The notes below the pieces were generated by a model. The model was not told the DNA's origin and ran no database searches. It worked only from the letters and a program-made list of their open reading frames with translations. A stretch of DNA of 64,000 nucleotides from Mesorhizobium loti R88b (lineage in GTDB: Bacteria; Pseudomonadota; Alphaproteobacteria; Rhizobiales; Rhizobiaceae): contig NZ_CP033367.1 of NCBI RefSeq assembly GCF_013170845.1, positions 434,001 through 498,000 on the forward strand, given 5' to 3'. Positions 51,703 through 61,465 of this stretch are shown piece by piece. Position numbers and translations under genes: made by a program. The stretch's first letter is position 1. Each line of letters opens with the position of its first letter.

Positions 51703-54700
51703 GCGGCTCAAGCCGCGTTTTCTCGATCCCCCCCGGAGCGCCGTTTCTGCCGACGCTGGCCGAGGCGCTGCTTACCGGCCGTCTGGTTCCCGGATTTCGT
51801 TTCGACGGCGACCCGCTCGCTCTGGCCGATGTCACCATCTACGTGCCGACACGCCGCGCCGCGCGCGCCTTGCGCGGTGTCTTCGTCGACAGTTTGAAGG
51901 AACGTGGCGGCGGCGGTTCGGCGATCCTGCCGGTCATCCGCCCGCTCGGCGAGTTCGACGAAGATGAAGCCCTGTTCGAGGCCGAGCCGGCGGCGGCGAT
52001 CGATCTTGCACCGCCGATCTCGGCAACCGAACGCCTGTTGCTGCTGACGCCACTGGTACGGGCGTGGAAACGCCGGCTGCCGGAGCATGTGGCGAAGCTT
52101 TTCGCGGAAGAGATCGTCATCCCCGCCTCCACCGCCGACGCGATCTGGCTGGCACGCGATCTTGCGGGGCTGATGGACGAGATCGAGACCGAAGGCACCG
52201 ACTGGGCAAAGCTCGAGGGCATGGTGACCGGCAACCTTGCCGGATGGTGGCAGGTGACGCTCGAATTCCTCGGCATCGTCACCGAGGCCTGGCCGAAATT
52301 CCTGATCGAGAGTGACCGCTCCAATCCGGCCGCGCACCGCAGCGCGTTGATCCGCACCGAGGCGGCGCGGCTGCGGCGCAATCCACCGGCCGGACCGGTC
52401 ATTGCCGCTGGCTCCACAGGCTCGATACCGGCCACGGCCGAACTGCTTGCCGCGATCGCCCGCTTGCCCGGCGGCGCCATCGTGCTGCCCGGGCTCGATC
52501 AAACTCTGGATGAAGCGTCCTTCCAGGCGCTTGTCGCCCCCGGCGCTCGCCCTGCCGTGCTTGGCCACCCGCAATACGGCCTGGCCAGGTTGATCGGCAA
52601 GATCGGCGTGCTGCGCTCGGATGTCGAGGAGGTAGGCGTGCCCGGGCCGCACCTTGCACTTCGCGCCGCCCTTGTCGGCGAGGCGCTGCGGCCGGCCGAA
52701 ACCACCGAATTGTGGGCCGAGACGCGCAACGGATTTTCGGCGTCTGATATTGCTGGTGCCTTCGCCGATGTGACGTTGCTTGAGGCGGCGAGTGAACGCG
52801 ACGAGGCCATCGCCATTGCCGTCGCGCTAAAACAGGCTGTCGAACAGCCCGGCCAAAGGGCAGCTCTCGTGACCGGCGATCGCGCGCTGGCACGGCGCGT
52901 CTGCGTCGAACTCCAGCGTTTCGGCGTCGTTGCCGACGATTCCGGCGGCACGCCCCTCGCCAACAGCCCGGCCGCCAGCCTGCTCCGGCTGACGCTCGAA
53001 GCGGTGTTCCGGCCGGGTGATCCGGTCGGCCTGCTGTCGCTGCTCAAGCATCCGCTGCTCGGCCTTGGCCTTGAGCGCGCCGATGTGCGCAACGCGGCGG
53101 CACTGGTCGAACTGGTGGCGCTGCGCGGCGGCACCGGCCGCCCCGACATCGTTTCGCTGCCGGACTTGTTCGAGGCCCGCCTCACTGGACTGAGCGATGA
53201 CAGCCGGCCGCCCTTCTGGTTTTCCCGGCTGACCGTGCGCTCCATCGAAGATGCTCGCAACCTGCTCGCACGCCTGACAGGAGCGTTAGCGCCGCTTTCG
53301 GCCTTTCGCGGCCAGGCGGATGCTGATCTTGCCGCGCTGGTCAGAACCAGCATTGTGGCCCTGGAAAATCTCGGCCTTTCCGCCGATGGCGGTCTGGGCG
53401 ACCTCTATGCCGGCGACGCCGGTGAAAAACTGGCCGAATTGTTGCGCGGGCTGGTCGCAGCATCGGCATCGCTGTCTTTTGCGGTGAGCGAATGGCCCGA
53501 TGTGATGGACGCGCTGATCGCGCCCGAGACGGTCAAGCCGGCGCAAGGCACCGACCGCAACATCGCCATCTGGGGCGCGCTGGAGGCGCGGCTGCAGGAT
53601 GTAGACACGCTGGTTATTGGTGGGCTCAACGAGGGCGTGTGGCCGCGCAAGCCGGAGAGCGACCGCTTCATGTCGCGGCTGATGAAGACCGGCATCGACC
53701 TCGAGCCACCCGAACGGCGCATTGGCCTCGCGGCGCATGACTTCCAGATGGCGATGGGCGCGAGACACGTCGTGCTGGCCCGCTCGGCGCGTTCCGGCGA
53801 CGCGCCCGCCGTACCGTCACGCTGGCTGCAGCGCCTGCTCACCTTCATCGGCACCGACCAGGCGTCGGCGCTGCGCCGGCGCGGCAACGAATTGCTGGCC
53901 TGGGCTCGCGCGCTCGATACCGGGCCGAAGCAGGATTTCGCGCCGCGACCGCAACCGAAGCCGCCATTGGCGGTGCGTCCGACGCATTTCTCGGTCACCG
54001 AGATCGAGACGTTGCGCCGCGATCCCTACGCCGTCTATGCAAGGCGAATCCTCGGACTGCTGCCGCTCGACCCGCTGATCCGCGACCCTGGTGCTGCCGA
54101 ACGCGGCACGCTGTTTCACGCCATCCTGCATCTGTTCTCGTCCGAGGTGGCCGATCCGCGTGCGCCGAATGCGCTGACCAGCCTCATTGCCGCCGGCCGC
54201 ACCTGCTTTGCCGAAGCCGCCCTTCCTGCCGATGTCGAGGCGGTGTGGTGGCCACGCTTCGAAAAACTCGCCGCCAACATCATCGAGTGGGAGCGCACGC
54301 GTGCCGACGCGGTGGTCGAGCGGCATGCCGAGGAGCGGGCGGGCAAGACCGTCGTCGGCCAGTCCGGCGTGACGCTGTCCGGTTATGCCGACCGCGTCGA
54401 CCTGCTCGCAGGCGGCATGGCCGATATACTGGACTACAAGACCGGCTCCTCGCCCTCCAAGGCGCAGGCGCACACGCTGCTGGCGCCGCAACTGGCGCTG
54501 GAAGGCGCGCTGCTGCGGCGTGGCGCCTTCAAGGATTTGGGCGCGCGTGAACCGTCGCAACTGGCATTCGTGCGGCTGAAGCCGAATGGCGAGGTGTTCG
54601 AAGAGTCCATCCTCGAACACAACCGCCAGCCGCGAACCGCCGCCGATCTCGCCGAAGAGGCCTGGGCGCGGCTGGAAAAGCTTCTGATCCACTATGCCGA

Positions 54701-54833
54701 TCCGGCGACCGGATATCTGTCGCGCGCGCTGCCGTTTCGCGAAGGTGAGACCGATGGCGACTACGACCATCTCGCCCGCGTGCTCGAATGGTCTGCCGGC
54801 GGCGACGCCGGCGACGAGGGAGGGGAGGCGTGA
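51699..54833 (+). CDS. addB: Double-strand-break repair protein AddB
   Basis: A 1044-residue alphaproteobacterial AddB: an N-terminal degenerate helicase-like domain without a clear Walker A and a C-terminal RecB-family nuclease with LSGYADRVDLLAGGMADILDYKTG, containing the Asp and DYK of the active site. It forms the AddAB helicase-nuclease that resects DNA ends for RecA, the local counterpart of RecBCD. The ATG overlaps the murU stop (ATGA), and its stop overlaps the addA GTG. Confidence 0.94.
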   Translation: MSGSSRVFSIPPGAPFLPTLAEALLTGRLVPGFRFDGDPLALADVTIYVPTRRAARALRGVFVDSLKERGGGGSAILPVIRPLGEFDEDEALFEAEPAAAIDLAPPISATERLLLLTPLVRAWKRRLPEHVAKLFAEEIVIPASTADAIWLARDLAGLMDEIETEGTDWAKLEGMVTGNLAGWWQVTLEFLGIVTEAWPKFLIESDRSNPAAHRSALIRTEAARLRRNPPAGPVIAAGSTGSIPATAELLAAIARLPGGAIVLPGLDQTLDEASFQALVAPGARPAVLGHPQYGLARLIGKIGVLRSDVEEVGVPGPHLALRAALVGEALRPAETTELWAETRNGFSASDIAGAFADVTLLEAASERDEAIAIAVALKQAVEQPGQRAALVTGDRALARRVCVELQRFGVVADDSGGTPLANSPAASLLRLTLEAVFRPGDPVGLLSLLKHPLLGLGLERADVRNAAALVELVALRGGTGRPDIVSLPDLFEARLTGLSDDSRPPFWFSRLTVRSIEDARNLLARLTGALAPLSAFRGQADADLAALVRTSIVALENLGLSADGGLGDLYAGDAGEKLAELLRGLVAASASLSFAVSEWPDVMDALIAPETVKPAQGTDRNIAIWGALEARLQDVDTLVIGGLNEGVWPRKPESDRFMSRLMKTGIDLEPPERRIGLAAHDFQMAMGARHVVLARSARSGDAPAVPSRWLQRLLTFIGTDQASALRRRGNELLAWARALDTGPKQDFAPRPQPKPPLAVRPTHFSVTEIETLRRDPYAVYARRILGLLPLDPLIRDPGAAERGTLFHAILHLFSSEVADPRAPNALTSLIAAGRTCFAEAALPADVEAVWWPRFEKLAANIIEWERTRADAVVERHAEERAGKTVVGQSGVTLSGYADRVDLLAGGMADILDYKTGSSPSKAQAHTLLAPQLALEGALLRRGAFKDLGAREPSQLAFVRLKPNGEVFEESILEHNRQPRTAADLAEEAWARLEKLLIHYADPATGYLSRALPFREGETDGDYDHLARVLEWSAGGDAGDEGGEA

Positions 54834-57800
54834 AGAAGGCCTATCCCATCCCGAGCGATACCGCCAACAGCCAGGCCCGCGCCGCCGATCCGCAGAATTC
54901 CGCCTGGGTGTCGGCCAATGCCGGCTCCGGCAAGACCCATGTGCTGGCGCAGCGCGTCATCCGGCTGCTGCTCAACGGCACCGACCCGTCGAAGATCCTG
55001 TGCCTGACCTATACGCGCGCCGCCGCCGCCAACATGTCGAACCGGGTTTTTTCCACGCTGTCCGATTGGACGGTTCTCGGCGACGCCGAGCTTTCGGCAA
55101 AGGTCGAGGCACTGGAGGGACGCCGGCCAGACCGCGACACCATGCGCCGGGCGCGGCGCCTGTTCGCCGAGGCGCTGGAAACACCCGGCGGGCTGAAGAT
55201 CCAGACCATCCACGCCTTCTGCGAATCCGTGCTCCACCAGTTCCCGCTGGAAGCCAACATTCCCGCCCATTTCGAGCTGCTCGACAGCCAGATGGAGGCA
55301 TCGCTCTTCGCCTCGGCGCGTCGCGAGATGATCTCCGGCACGGCTGCCGGCAACGCGGATCTGGCAAACGCCTTCGCCGCTGTGCTGGAGCGTGGCGGCG
55401 AAGCCGGTCTCGATGCCCTGCTCGGCGAGATCGTGCGCAAGCGCGACGGGTTGCGCGATTTCCTCGATGCCGTCGGGCGTGACGGCTTCCAGCCGCTGTT
55501 CGATGAGTTCCATTTCCACCCCGGCCAGACCGCCGAGGGGATAGCGGCATCGGCATGGCCGCTGCCGGGCTTCCTGCCCGACTATTTTGCCGGCTTCGCC
55601 CAGGCCGCCGAATCCACCGACGCCAGGTCGGTGCTGAACAACATCCTGCCCTATGCGCGTCAGGCTTTCGCCGAGAGCGATCCTGTTCGCCGCCTGCAAC
55701 TGCTTGCAAGGGCCTTCCTCAAGACCGATGGCGACCCCTACGATCCAGCAAAGGCCTTCAAAAAAGCGCTGACCGACCGATTGCCGGATCTCGCCGAGCG
55801 CTACCTTTCGACGGCCGGCGCCATCATCGAAACCGTCGACCGGCTGGCGCTGTTCCGGATGCTGGAAGGCACGCGCGCGGCACTGACCATCGCCGACTGG
55901 CTGATCGCCCGCTACGAAGTGCTGAAGCGCAGCCGCGGCTTTCTCGACTTCAACGATCTGATCACGCGCACAGTCAACCTTTTGGCGCGACCCGATGCGG
56001 GTCCCTGGGTGCAGTACAAGCTCGACCAGGGCATCGACCACATCCTGCTCGACGAGGCACAGGACACCAGCCCGGACCAATGGGAGGTGGTGACGCGGCT
56101 GGCGGAAGAATTTTTCGCCGGTTTCGGCGCGCGCGACCGGGTCCATCGCACGGTCTTTGCCGTCGGCGACGAGAAGCAGTCGATCTACTCCTTCCAGGGC
56201 GCGGCCCCGGACTCCTTCGCCGACAGCCGGCTGTTGTTCGCCGGACGCGTGCGCGATGCCGAGGCGTCCTTCGCCGACCTCAAGCTGACCTGGTCGTTCC
56301 GCTCGACCGACGACGTGCTGGCCGCTGTCGACCGCGTGTTTGCCGACCCAACCGTGCGGCGCGGCATCAGCCATGATCCCGATCCGCTGAACCACAAGGC
56401 GATCCGCACCGATGCGCCGGGCTATGTCGAGGTCTGGCCGTCGATCGGCACTGAAGCCATCGACGAGCCCGACGACTGGACGAAATCCATCGACCACGCC
56501 CATGCGCCGGCGGTGCGCGTTGCCGAGAATGTGGCGGCGACCATTGCCGGCTGGATCGGCAAGGGCGAGATCATCGAAGGCCGTGGCCAGCGGCTGCGGC
56601 CGGGCGATGTGCTGGTGCTGGTGCGCAAGCGCGACAGCTTCGTTCATGCACTGACCCGCGCTTTGAAACGCCGCGACATTCCGGTCGCCGGCGCCGACCG
56701 GCTGAGCCTGCCCGGCCATATCGCGGTCAAGGACCTGATCGCGCTTGGCCATCTGCTGATCCAGCCGCAGGACGATCTGTCGCTCGCCGCCGTGCTGCGC
56801 AGCCCGATCTTCGACCTGCCAGAGGAGACGCTGTTCGCGCTTGCCGCGCAAAGGCCGCCAGGTATGTCGCTGGCCACATCGCTGCGCCAGCATGCCGGTG
56901 ACGATGAAGTCCTCACAAAGGTCGTCGCCCAGCTTGACGTCTGGACAAACGAGGCCGCCTTCCAGCCGGTGTTCGAGTTCTATGCCGGCCTGCTGGCGCG
57001 CGACCGCGTGCGCCGGAAAATGATCGCTCGCCTCGGGCCGGAGGCAGGCGACATTCTCGACGAGTTCCTGAGCTTCTGCCTTGCCGAGGAACGAACCGGT
57101 CTGCCCGGGCTGGAAGCCTTCCTGTCGGCGCTGGAGAATGCCGGCCCCGAAATCAAGCGCGAGATGGACCAGACCCGCGACGAGGTCCGCGTCATGACCG
57201 TGCATGCCGCCAAGGGCCTGGAGGCGCCGGTGGTGTTCCTGGTCGATGGCGGCTCCGCCCCGTTCAGCGACCAGCATCTGCCACGGCTGATGCCCTTCAA
57301 GGGCTCGGGTAGCTACTGGGAGGGCAAGGGCTATCTCTGGCGTTCGGCCAGCGATGTCGCCAACGGCTTCTCGAAGGCGGCAGCAGCGCGGGCAAGGGAA
57401 CTGGCCGACGACGAATATCGCCGGCTGCTCTATGTCGGCATGACGCGCGCCGAGGACCGGCTGATCGTCTGCGGCTATCACGGCAAGCGGGCGCCGAATG
57501 CCGGCACCTGGCATTCGATCGTCAGCCGCGCGTTGATCGGTGCGCCGGAAAGCGAACAGCGCCCGCATCCAGCCGGTGGCGAGCCGGTGCACCGTTTCCA
57601 CGTGACCAAATTGCCGCCGGTCGCGCCAAGCGCCAGTGAACAGGCGCGGCAAGCCGACGCTTTCGCGCCATTGCCGGCGGGCCTGTTCCGGCCCTTGCCG
57701 CCTTTCGAGGACTTGCCGCGACCGCTATCCCCATCCGGCGCCTCGGCACTGATCGACGAAGGCAAGGAAGCGGTGGTCGACAAGGCTTCACCCGTGCTGG

Positions 57801-58342
57801 ACGCCGATGCCGAGCCAGGTTTTGCCGTGCTGCGCGGGCTCGCCTTGCATAAACTGCTGCAGATGTTGCCCGGCATTGCCGAGGATGAGCGCCATGGCGC
57901 AGCGGAGCGCTATCTAGCGAGGGTCGGTGTCGAGTGGCCGGCGTCAGAACGGGAAAAGGCCCTGGCATCGGTTGTCGCCATCCTGGCCGATCCAGACCTT
58001 GGCCAGCTGTTCGCGCCATCGTCGCGTGCCGAGGTGGCCATCATGGGCAGCCTGGACGTGAGAGGAAAGAAGCGCTCCATTTCCGGCAAGATCGACCGGC
58101 TGGCAGTGACAGCGCATACCGTCTCGATCGTCGACTACAAGACCAACCGGCCGTCGCCCGCCTCGCTGGCCGAGGTTCCGCCGGCCTATCTGCTGCAGCT
58201 CGCGCTCTATCGTGCCTTGCTGCAGCCGCTTTATCCCGGGCGCGAGGTCAAGGCGGCTCTCTTGTTTACCGAAGCGCCACGGCTGATCGAACTGCCGGCC
58301 AGGGCCATGGATGACGCCCTTGCCCGACTCACGGGAGCGTGA
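54830..58342 (+). CDS. addA: Double-strand-break repair helicase-nuclease AddA
   Basis: A 1170-residue UvrD/RecB-type protein. Walker A is AGSGKT at residues 31-36 (in WVSANAGSGKT), then LCLTYTRAAAANM, the DEAQDTSPDQW Walker B motif, VGDEKQSIYSFQGA, VRVMTVHAAKGLEAPVVFLV and RLLYVGMTRAEDRL. The C-terminal nuclease motif is GKIDRL...IVDYKTN. It starts with GTG overlapping the addB stop, giving equimolar subunits; a start further upstream lies inside addB. Confidence 0.95.
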   Translation: MKKAYPIPSDTANSQARAADPQNSAWVSANAGSGKTHVLAQRVIRLLLNGTDPSKILCLTYTRAAAANMSNRVFSTLSDWTVLGDAELSAKVEALEGRRPDRDTMRRARRLFAEALETPGGLKIQTIHAFCESVLHQFPLEANIPAHFELLDSQMEASLFASARREMISGTAAGNADLANAFAAVLERGGEAGLDALLGEIVRKRDGLRDFLDAVGRDGFQPLFDEFHFHPGQTAEGIAASAWPLPGFLPDYFAGFAQAAESTDARSVLNNILPYARQAFAESDPVRRLQLLARAFLKTDGDPYDPAKAFKKALTDRLPDLAERYLSTAGAIIETVDRLALFRMLEGTRAALTIADWLIARYEVLKRSRGFLDFNDLITRTVNLLARPDAGPWVQYKLDQGIDHILLDEAQDTSPDQWEVVTRLAEEFFAGFGARDRVHRTVFAVGDEKQSIYSFQGAAPDSFADSRLLFAGRVRDAEASFADLKLTWSFRSTDDVLAAVDRVFADPTVRRGISHDPDPLNHKAIRTDAPGYVEVWPSIGTEAIDEPDDWTKSIDHAHAPAVRVAENVAATIAGWIGKGEIIEGRGQRLRPGDVLVLVRKRDSFVHALTRALKRRDIPVAGADRLSLPGHIAVKDLIALGHLLIQPQDDLSLAAVLRSPIFDLPEETLFALAAQRPPGMSLATSLRQHAGDDEVLTKVVAQLDVWTNEAAFQPVFEFYAGLLARDRVRRKMIARLGPEAGDILDEFLSFCLAEERTGLPGLEAFLSALENAGPEIKREMDQTRDEVRVMTVHAAKGLEAPVVFLVDGGSAPFSDQHLPRLMPFKGSGSYWEGKGYLWRSASDVANGFSKAAAARARELADDEYRRLLYVGMTRAEDRLIVCGYHGKRAPNAGTWHSIVSRALIGAPESEQRPHPAGGEPVHRFHVTKLPPVAPSASEQARQADAFAPLPAGLFRPLPPFEDLPRPLSPSGASALIDEGKEAVVDKASPVLDADAEPGFAVLRGLALHKLLQMLPGIAEDERHGAAERYLARVGVEWPASEREKALASVVAILADPDLGQLFAPSSRAEVAIMGSLDVRGKKRSISGKIDRLAVTAHTVSIVDYKTNRPSPASLAEVPPAYLLQLALYRALLQPLYPGREVKAALLFTEAPRLIELPARAMDDALARLTGA

Positions 58343-58418
58343 CACAAGACCTGCTTGAAGAAGGGCCCGACAACCACCACATTTGGTGCGACAAAGAACT
58401 CTCGAAAGGATTTTCCGC

Positions 58419-58742
58419 ATGGGTGCCACCGTCAAGGTCGACAAGAGCAATTTCCAGGCCGATGTGCTTAACTCCAGCGTACCGGTCGTGGTCGATTTCT
58501 GGGCGGAATGGTGCGGCCCTTGCAAGATGATTGCGCCAGCGCTTGAAGACATCGCCACTGAGCTCGGCGCCAAGGTCAAGATCGCCAAGCTGAACATTGA
58601 CGAGAACCCCGAACTCGCTGCGGAATTTGGCGTGCGTTCGATCCCGACGCTGATGATCTTCAAGGGCGGCGAGCGGACCGATGTGAAGGTTGGCGCCGCG
58701 CCAAAGACCGCGCTTTCGCACTGGATCAACGGCAACCTCTGA
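58419..58742 (+). CDS. trxA: Thioredoxin
   Basis: A 107-residue thioredoxin with the redox pair C32-GP-C35 (WCGPC) and the cis-Pro in SIPTLMIF. General cytoplasmic disulfide reductant. The ATG at 58419 has an AAAGGA SD; a longer frame starting at 58383 is without homology. A strong terminator follows. The addA-trxA order is conserved in rhizobia. Confidence 0.97.
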   Translation: MGATVKVDKSNFQADVLNSSVPVVVDFWAEWCGPCKMIAPALEDIATELGAKVKIAKLNIDENPELAAEFGVRSIPTLMIFKGGERTDVKVGAAPKTALSHWINGNL

Positions 58743-58764
58743 TCCGTCCGAAATACATGATATC

Positions 58765-58791
58765 AAGCCCGGCTTCGTGCCGGGCTTTTTT
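58765..58791 (+). terminator. Rho-independent terminator of trxA
   Basis: AAGCCCGGC at 58765-58773 pairs with GCCGGGCTT at 58779-58787, loop TTCGT, then TTTTTT. Confidence 0.95.
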
Positions 58792-58874
58792 GTTGGTGTC
58801 ATTTCTGCCGGGCTCTGGCCCTCGCGCCCGCGCTCTCCATGTCTTCTGTTGGCAGCAGAAACAGGGAGAGCGAC

Positions 58875-59156
58875 ATGACCGGATCCGCCAAGGCCACCGT
58901 CTTCATCGACAATGAGCGTGTCATCGTCACCGAGTACCGCTTCCAGCCGGGCGAAAACACCGGCTGGCATCGTCACGGCCACGACTATGTCGTGGTGCCG
59001 CTGATGGACGGTAAGCTGAAGTTGGTGACTAAGGACGGCGAAACCTTCGCCGAGATGAAGAAAGGCGCGCCCTATTTCCGCAAGGAAGGCGTCGAGCACG
59101 ACGTCATCAGCGCCAATGAGGGCGAGTATGCCTTCATCGAGATCGAGCTGAAGTAA
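58875..59156 (+). CDS. Small cupin-domain protein
   Basis: A 93-residue single-domain cupin. The first cupin motif, GWHRHGHDYVVVPL, supplies the metal-binding His pair, with EGVEHDVI as the second motif. Such tiny cupins bind metals or small ligands, with varied and mostly untested roles. The ATG at 58875 follows a GGGAGAG SD; the open frame upstream to 58839 lies across the SD. It stands alone between the trxA terminator and the toxin-antitoxin pair. Confidence 0.8.
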   Translation: MTGSAKATVFIDNERVIVTEYRFQPGENTGWHRHGHDYVVVPLMDGKLKLVTKDGETFAEMKKGAPYFRKEGVEHDVISANEGEYAFIEIELK

Positions 59157-59210
59157 CAGTGGGTCTTTGGTCACTGGCCACTGGTCGCCGCGCTGCATGT
59201 GTGATGGCCT

Positions 59211-59234
59211 GCCATCAATTGCCATCTTGATGGC
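59211..59234. promoter_or_regulatory. Inverted repeat GCCATCAA-N8-TTGATGGC, candidate VapBC operator
   Basis: Perfect 8-base arms at 59211-59218 and 59227-59234, 44 bases before the antitoxin ATG, with a further CCATC inside the spacer. VapB-type antitoxins bind such repeats in their own promoter. Confidence 0.55.
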
Positions 59235-59277
59235 AGCGATGGATCGACCTATATTCTTCTTCCAAAGGGAGTTTGAA

Positions 59278-59526
59278 ATGGCTGAACCACAGCTCTCAGT
59301 CCGCAGCGCAAAAGCACGCGACCTAGCTCATAGGCTTGCCCGTCGTGAGAACCGCTCGATAGCCGACGTGGTCGAACGCGCGCTTGAATCCTACGAGATT
59401 CGTGAAGCTGGCCGCGAGCCCGCCTCCGCCTTCTACGCCAGCCTGACCGCAAGCAGTGGCGTCGACATCGATCTGGATAAAATCATTCGCGAAGGTCGCG
59501 AGGTCCATCCAGGAGTTGAGCTTTGA
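59278..59526 (+). CDS. vapB: VapB-like type II antitoxin
   Basis: An 82-residue protein with a short N-terminal DNA-binding-type half (LSVRSAKARDLAHRLARRENRSIADVVERALESYE), as in the Rv0623/PSK antitoxin group, and a C-terminal toxin-binding tail. The ATG at 59278 has an AAAGGGAG SD. The stop overlaps the toxin start, so the two are coupled. It would bind VapC and repress its own operon. Confidence 0.82.
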   Translation: MAEPQLSVRSAKARDLAHRLARRENRSIADVVERALESYEIREAGREPASAFYASLTASSGVDIDLDKIIREGREVHPGVEL

Positions 59527-59936
59527 TTTTCGTCGATACCAACGTGATTTCGGAGTCCCTCAAGAAGGCGCCGGACCCAGCTGTCCTGGCGTGGCTAGTC
59601 CGCAATGACGCTGAACTGGCCCTTCCCACAGTGACGATTGCTGAGATCGCCTTCGGTATTCAAAAGATACGACCTGATGAGCGTGCGGATCGGCTGGAAC
59701 AGGGGCTTTCCCGATGGCGCCATCGATTTGCAGACCGGATTTTTGGACTGACAGAAGAGGCTGCCTTGGCATACGGCGAGCTCATGGGGGCCGCGACGCG
59801 CCAAGGTCGCGGCATGTCCGCTCCCGATGGCATGATTGCGGCGATAGCGCGCGTGAATGGGGGCCGGCTGGCAACGCGCAATCTCAACGACTTTGGCACT
59901 ATCAGCCTTGACCTGATCTCACCGTGGGATTTCTGA
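59523..59936 (+). CDS. vapC: VapC-like PIN-domain toxin (ribonuclease)
   Basis: A 137-residue PIN-domain protein. Acidic active-site residues are seen in FVDTNVISE, TIAEIAFGI and SAPDGMIAAIA, with TRNLNDFG near the C-terminus. VapC toxins cleave tRNA or rRNA. The start is a TTG that overlaps the antitoxin stop (TTGA); weak initiation would favour antitoxin excess. The reading frame looks intact. Confidence 0.85.
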   Translation: MIFVDTNVISESLKKAPDPAVLAWLVRNDAELALPTVTIAEIAFGIQKIRPDERADRLEQGLSRWRHRFADRIFGLTEEAALAYGELMGAATRQGRGMSAPDGMIAAIARVNGGRLATRNLNDFGTISLDLISPWDF

Positions 59937-60018
59937 GAGGCCACCCGAACCCGGACCGTCGGATTGAAATCGACCTAGGACTGATTTCCGACAGAGGCGC
60001 CGAACCACCTAAGGTGTC

Positions 60019-61344
60019 TCACGTCGGCGGCGTGCCGTTCTCGGCCAGCACTGCCCCTGCCAGGTATAGCGATCCCCCGATCAGGATGCGGGGTGCAGGG
60101 CCGTCCCAGGTGTCGCGCAGCAGCATCAGCGCGCTGGCGACAGAGCTGACCGGCTCGGCTGTCAGCCCGGCTTCCGTGGCGCGGATGGCCAGTTCGTCGT
60201 TCGGCACGCCGGCTTCGCTCATGCTCACCGGCACCGTGTAGACATGCCGGGCCAGGCCCTTGAAGGCGCGGAAATAGCCACTCTGGTCCTTGGTGTTGAT
60301 CATGCCGGAGATGAGGAAGAGCGGGCGCGGGTTCTTTTCTTCCTGCTCGGCCAGTGCTTCGGCGACGACCACGCCGGCGCCCGGATTGTGGCCACCGTCG
60401 AGCCAGATATCGGCACCCTTCGGCGCCAAATCCACTAGCCGGCCCTGCGCCAGCTTCTGCATGCGGCCGGGCCAGGCGACATTGGTCATCGCCTTTTCGG
60501 CGGCACGGTGGCTGATCTCGAAGCCGGCGGCTTTGACGGCGGCGATGGCCGCCGCCGCATTGGCGAATTGGTGGCGCCCGGGCAGGCGCGGCGGCGGCAG
60601 GTCCATCAGGCCGTCCTCGTCCTGGTAGACCATGCGGCCGTTTTCCTCGAAGGCAAGGAAATCCTGGCCATAGACGAAGGTCGGGCATTCCAGCCGTTCG
60701 GCGGTCTCGATCAACACCTGCAGTGCCGTGTCGCTTTCCTGCGCGCCGATCACAACCGGGCAGCCGCGTTTCATGATGCCGGCCTTTTCAGCCGCGATCA
60801 GTTCGACACGGTCGCCGAGATAGGCCTCGTGGTCCATCGACACCGGCATGATCACCGACACGGCAGGCCGGGCGACGACGTTGGTGGCATCGAAGCGGCC
60901 ACCTAGGCCGACCTCGATGATGGCGGCTTCGGCGGGATGTTCGGAAAACAGGATGAAGGTGACAGCGGTGAGGATTTCGAAGACCGTGATCTTCTGACCT
61001 TCATTGGCCTTGGCGACGCGGGCGATGGCCTCGGCGAAGGTCTCATCGTCAACGAGTTTGCCCCCACCCTCCGCGGCGAGCCGGTAGCGCTCGGCCCAGT
61101 TCACCAGATGCGGCGAGGTGTGGACATGGACAAGGTGGCCGGCGGCTTCGAGCAGTGCGCGCGAAAAGGCGGCGCAGGAGCCCTTGCCGTTGGTGCCGGC
61201 GATATGGATGACCGGCGGGAGCAAGTCCTGCGGATTGCCAAGCCGCTCCAGAAGCCGCGTGATGCGGTCGAGCGAAAGGTCAAAGCCTTTCGGATGAAGC
61301 GCCATCAGGGCTTCGATTTCACGGTCTGCGGCAAGCGTTGTCAT
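60019..61344 (-). CDS. folC: Bifunctional dihydrofolate synthase / folylpolyglutamate synthase
   Basis: A 441-residue FolC that adds Glu to dihydropteroate and extends folate polyglutamates. Motifs: the P-loop IAGTNGKGSCAAF, the ligase omega-loop region with EVGLGGRFDATN, and the C-terminal DGGHNPGAG. It is read on the minus strand with accD, trpA and trpB, the order often seen in Rhizobiales (trpB-trpA-accD-folC). The ATG at 61344 gives the family length. A palindromic repeat lies between it and accD. Confidence 0.95.
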   Translation of the reverse strand: MTTLAADREIEALMALHPKGFDLSLDRITRLLERLGNPQDLLPPVIHIAGTNGKGSCAAFSRALLEAAGHLVHVHTSPHLVNWAERYRLAAEGGGKLVDDETFAEAIARVAKANEGQKITVFEILTAVTFILFSEHPAEAAIIEVGLGGRFDATNVVARPAVSVIMPVSMDHEAYLGDRVELIAAEKAGIMKRGCPVVIGAQESDTALQVLIETAERLECPTFVYGQDFLAFEENGRMVYQDEDGLMDLPPPRLPGRHQFANAAAAIAAVKAAGFEISHRAAEKAMTNVAWPGRMQKLAQGRLVDLAPKGADIWLDGGHNPGAGVVVAEALAEQEEKNPRPLFLISGMINTKDQSGYFRAFKGLARHVYTVPVSMSEAGVPNDELAIRATEAGLTAEPVSSVASALMLLRDTWDGPAPRILIGGSLYLAGAVLAENGTPPT

Positions 61345-61360
61345 AGGCGAACCCTACCGT

Positions 61361-61402
61361 ATGACCCCGAAAACACGAATCGGTTTTCGGAACGGGTCAT
61401 GC
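61361..61402. repeat. Rhizobial interspersed palindromic element (RIME/RPE-like)
   Basis: ATGACCC at 61361 and GGGTCAT at 61394-61400 enclose CCGAAAAC and GGTTTTCGG, giving a long hairpin. It matches the widespread rhizobial short palindrome built on ATGACCCCGAAAA and TTTTCGG. It occupies the accD-folC gap and may act as a 3' mRNA hairpin. Confidence 0.75.
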
Positions 61403-61465
61403 GTAACAAGAGGATACCGCGCGACGGGTCGCGCGCAATTGCTGATAGCGGCCAGGAATGTCGCG

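Noticed and set aside
54761..57652. Very long open frame (about 960 codons) on the minus strand across addA
   Set aside because: It is antisense to a clear AddA with all helicase motifs; its translation has no recognisable domain and reflects the high GC third-position bias.
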